Positions 28,526 through 29,312 of a DNA stretch of 29,312 bases are shown here, piece by piece (position 1 is the first letter of the stretch; each line of letters begins with the position of its first letter). A program made the translations under genes and the position numbers. The notes under the pieces are model-generated. The model had not been told where the DNA came from. It saw only the letters and a program-made list of their open reading frames with translations, and ran no database searches. The DNA comes from a virus: IMG/VR virus record IMGVR_UViG_3300010885_019221, positions 1 to 29,312 of that record. The stretch is one strand, 5' to 3'.

Positions 28526-29312
28526 AATTTCTTTAACAATTCCTCGGTCAATATCCCAATCTAGGAAGAAACCAAATTCAGTACCATGTCGATTCTTACG
28601 GGATACAATCTCAATAATATTTGTATCAGGTGTACGATGTACTGCAAATGCCATATCAGCATCATATTCGATAGCCTTTGACCATGCTACCTGTGATAGT
28701 AATGGTGGACCATCCTGATTTGAAATATCATCCATAGTTGCAGCAGTAATATCAATTACAGGAATATTATTTCGTACCGCAAGGTTCTTAAACTCACGAG
28801 AAATATTCATGTTACGCTCTGTTGGAGCCTTTGAGTTATTACTATCTGTAAACAATTGGTGATAGTCAAGGATTACAATATCTGGTTTATGCTGATCAAT
28901 CTTAGCCTGAATAGTTGTTGGAGTTACATTACCTGAACCCTCATTAGATACTAAGATAAAGTTATTTACATCAACAAACTTTTTCTTACCCCATGCATCA
29001 AAATCATCAATATTAACACTACCACGAGAAAAGTCTGAAGCCCTAAATAAACCTGAGCCAAGCATGGTATAGATGCGGTCACGCATATTCTCTGGGGTCA
29101 TTTCTAATGATACAATCATAGGTTTAAATCCCTGTTCCCACGCCTTACAAGCAAGATAAGAACTCATCCAAGTTTTACCACGACCCGCCCAACCAATCAT
29201 AACAATTAAGTGACCTGGAGCCATTCCAGTTGGGTATGCCATATCAATAGCTTTAAATCCAGTCATAATTCCTGGACTTCCACCCATTGCTGCAGAACGC
29301 TCACGCACAGCA
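28508..29312 (-). CDS. dnaB: DnaB-type replicative helicase, C-terminal part (cut by window edge)
   Basis: The last 266 or more codons; the frame is open to the window edge, so the N-terminal domain is off the window. Walker A is GWAGRGKTW, Walker B is IVILDYHQL, and the arginine-finger-type and H4 regions include SRKNRHGTEFGF. MIVSLEMTPENMRDR is the DnaB motif after the P loop. The enzyme unwinds the fork in a hexamer and works with the primase encoded next. The partial GTG start inside the window is not necessarily the real one. A DnaB-type rather than T7-type helicase fits the DnaE-based replisome. Confidence 0.9.
   Translation of the reverse strand, partial: AVRERSAAMGGSPGIMTGFKAIDMAYPTGMAPGHLIVMIGWAGRGKTWMSSYLACKAWEQGFKPMIVSLEMTPENMRDRIYTMLGSGLFRASDFSRGSVNIDDFDAWGKKKFVDVNNFILVSNEGSGNVTPTTIQAKIDQHKPDIVILDYHQLFTDSNNSKAPTERNMNISREFKNLAVRNNIPVIDITAATMDDISNQDGPPLLSQVAWSKAIEYDADMAFAVHRTPDTNIIEIVSRKNRHGTEFGFFLDWDIDRGIVKEIYDTPL

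Noticed and set aside
1-29312. Integrase, attachment site, insertion sequence or transposon
   Set aside because: No recombinase or transposase motif, terminal inverted repeats or target duplications seen; tRNA genes are intact and do not look like att remnants. The rest of the genome could still hold an integrase.

Overview
The window is a contiguous piece of an AT-rich, tailed double-stranded DNA phage genome that very probably infects an actinobacterium. Every gene I can support lies on the minus strand, so transcription runs from high to low coordinates. Phage identity rests on a terminase large subunit with a small-subunit candidate, holin-like proteins, two separate cell-wall hydrolases, and a complete replication and recombination set. 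The actinobacterial host is inferred from a WhiB-like Fe-S regulator, a small CxxC protein of a kind widespread in Actinobacteria, r1t-type holin features and several promoters that look leaderless. The low GC suggests a low-GC actinobacterium such as the freshwater planktonic lineages, but no sequence here proves that.

In transcription order: (1) 29312-19062, replication and recombination: DnaB-type helicase (cut by the window edge), DnaG-type primase, a gp32-like ssDNA-binding protein, a full-length DnaE-type Pol III alpha, a MazG-like pyrophosphohydrolase, RecA/UvsX, small zinc and nuclease-like proteins, a Cas4-like PD-(D/E)XK nuclease and a RuvC-like resolvase. (2) 19057-14334, a small HTH protein and then a sugar cassette: GNAT acetyltransferase, two glycosyltransferase-like proteins, DegT-type PLP aminotransferase, RmlB-like NDP-glucose dehydratase and a further glycosyltransferase. 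(3) 14333-12797, nucleotide-metabolism genes (IMP dehydrogenase/GMP reductase, an Nmad1/DUF1599-like protein) and an FmdB-type zinc ribbon. (4) 12796-10191, packaging genes. (5) 10178-10064, a strongly structured RNA with its own promoter. (6) 10043-8034, a membrane-anchored coiled coil, a putative nuclease, an M23 peptidase, a CHAP/NlpC-like protein and a small virion-type domain, closed by a strong terminator. (7) 7916-6413, a secreted lectin-domain protein and two holin-like membrane proteins. (8) 6338-3653, a stable-RNA and host-interaction zone: tRNA-Leu, tRNA-Arg, tRNA-Thr, tRNA-Gly, a tmRNA, a Dps-like protein, a HAD phosphatase and a secreted transglycosylase. (9) 3642-1, thioredoxin, an acidic protein, a multidomain virion-type protein, a SLOG-like protein, WhiB and small unknowns.

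The most interesting signals are: (a) a short aromatic motif, [FYI]W[GAN]G[FIL]F, at the C-terminus or in the tail of four otherwise unrelated proteins, which could be a shared docking or capsid-sorting tag; (b) the structured RNA beside the terminase gene, whose 5' end matches the start predicted from a TTGACA-N17-TACAAT promoter; (c) a phage tmRNA with a long, unusual tag; (d) at least four apparently leaderless genes whose ATG sits exactly 6 nt after a -10 box; (e) a SUEL-type lectin domain on a secreted protein in the lysis region; and (f) a dual-coding overlap at the start of recA. Many promoters are tucked into the 3' end of the preceding gene, with extended -10 elements (TGnTATAAT) and 17-bp spacers.
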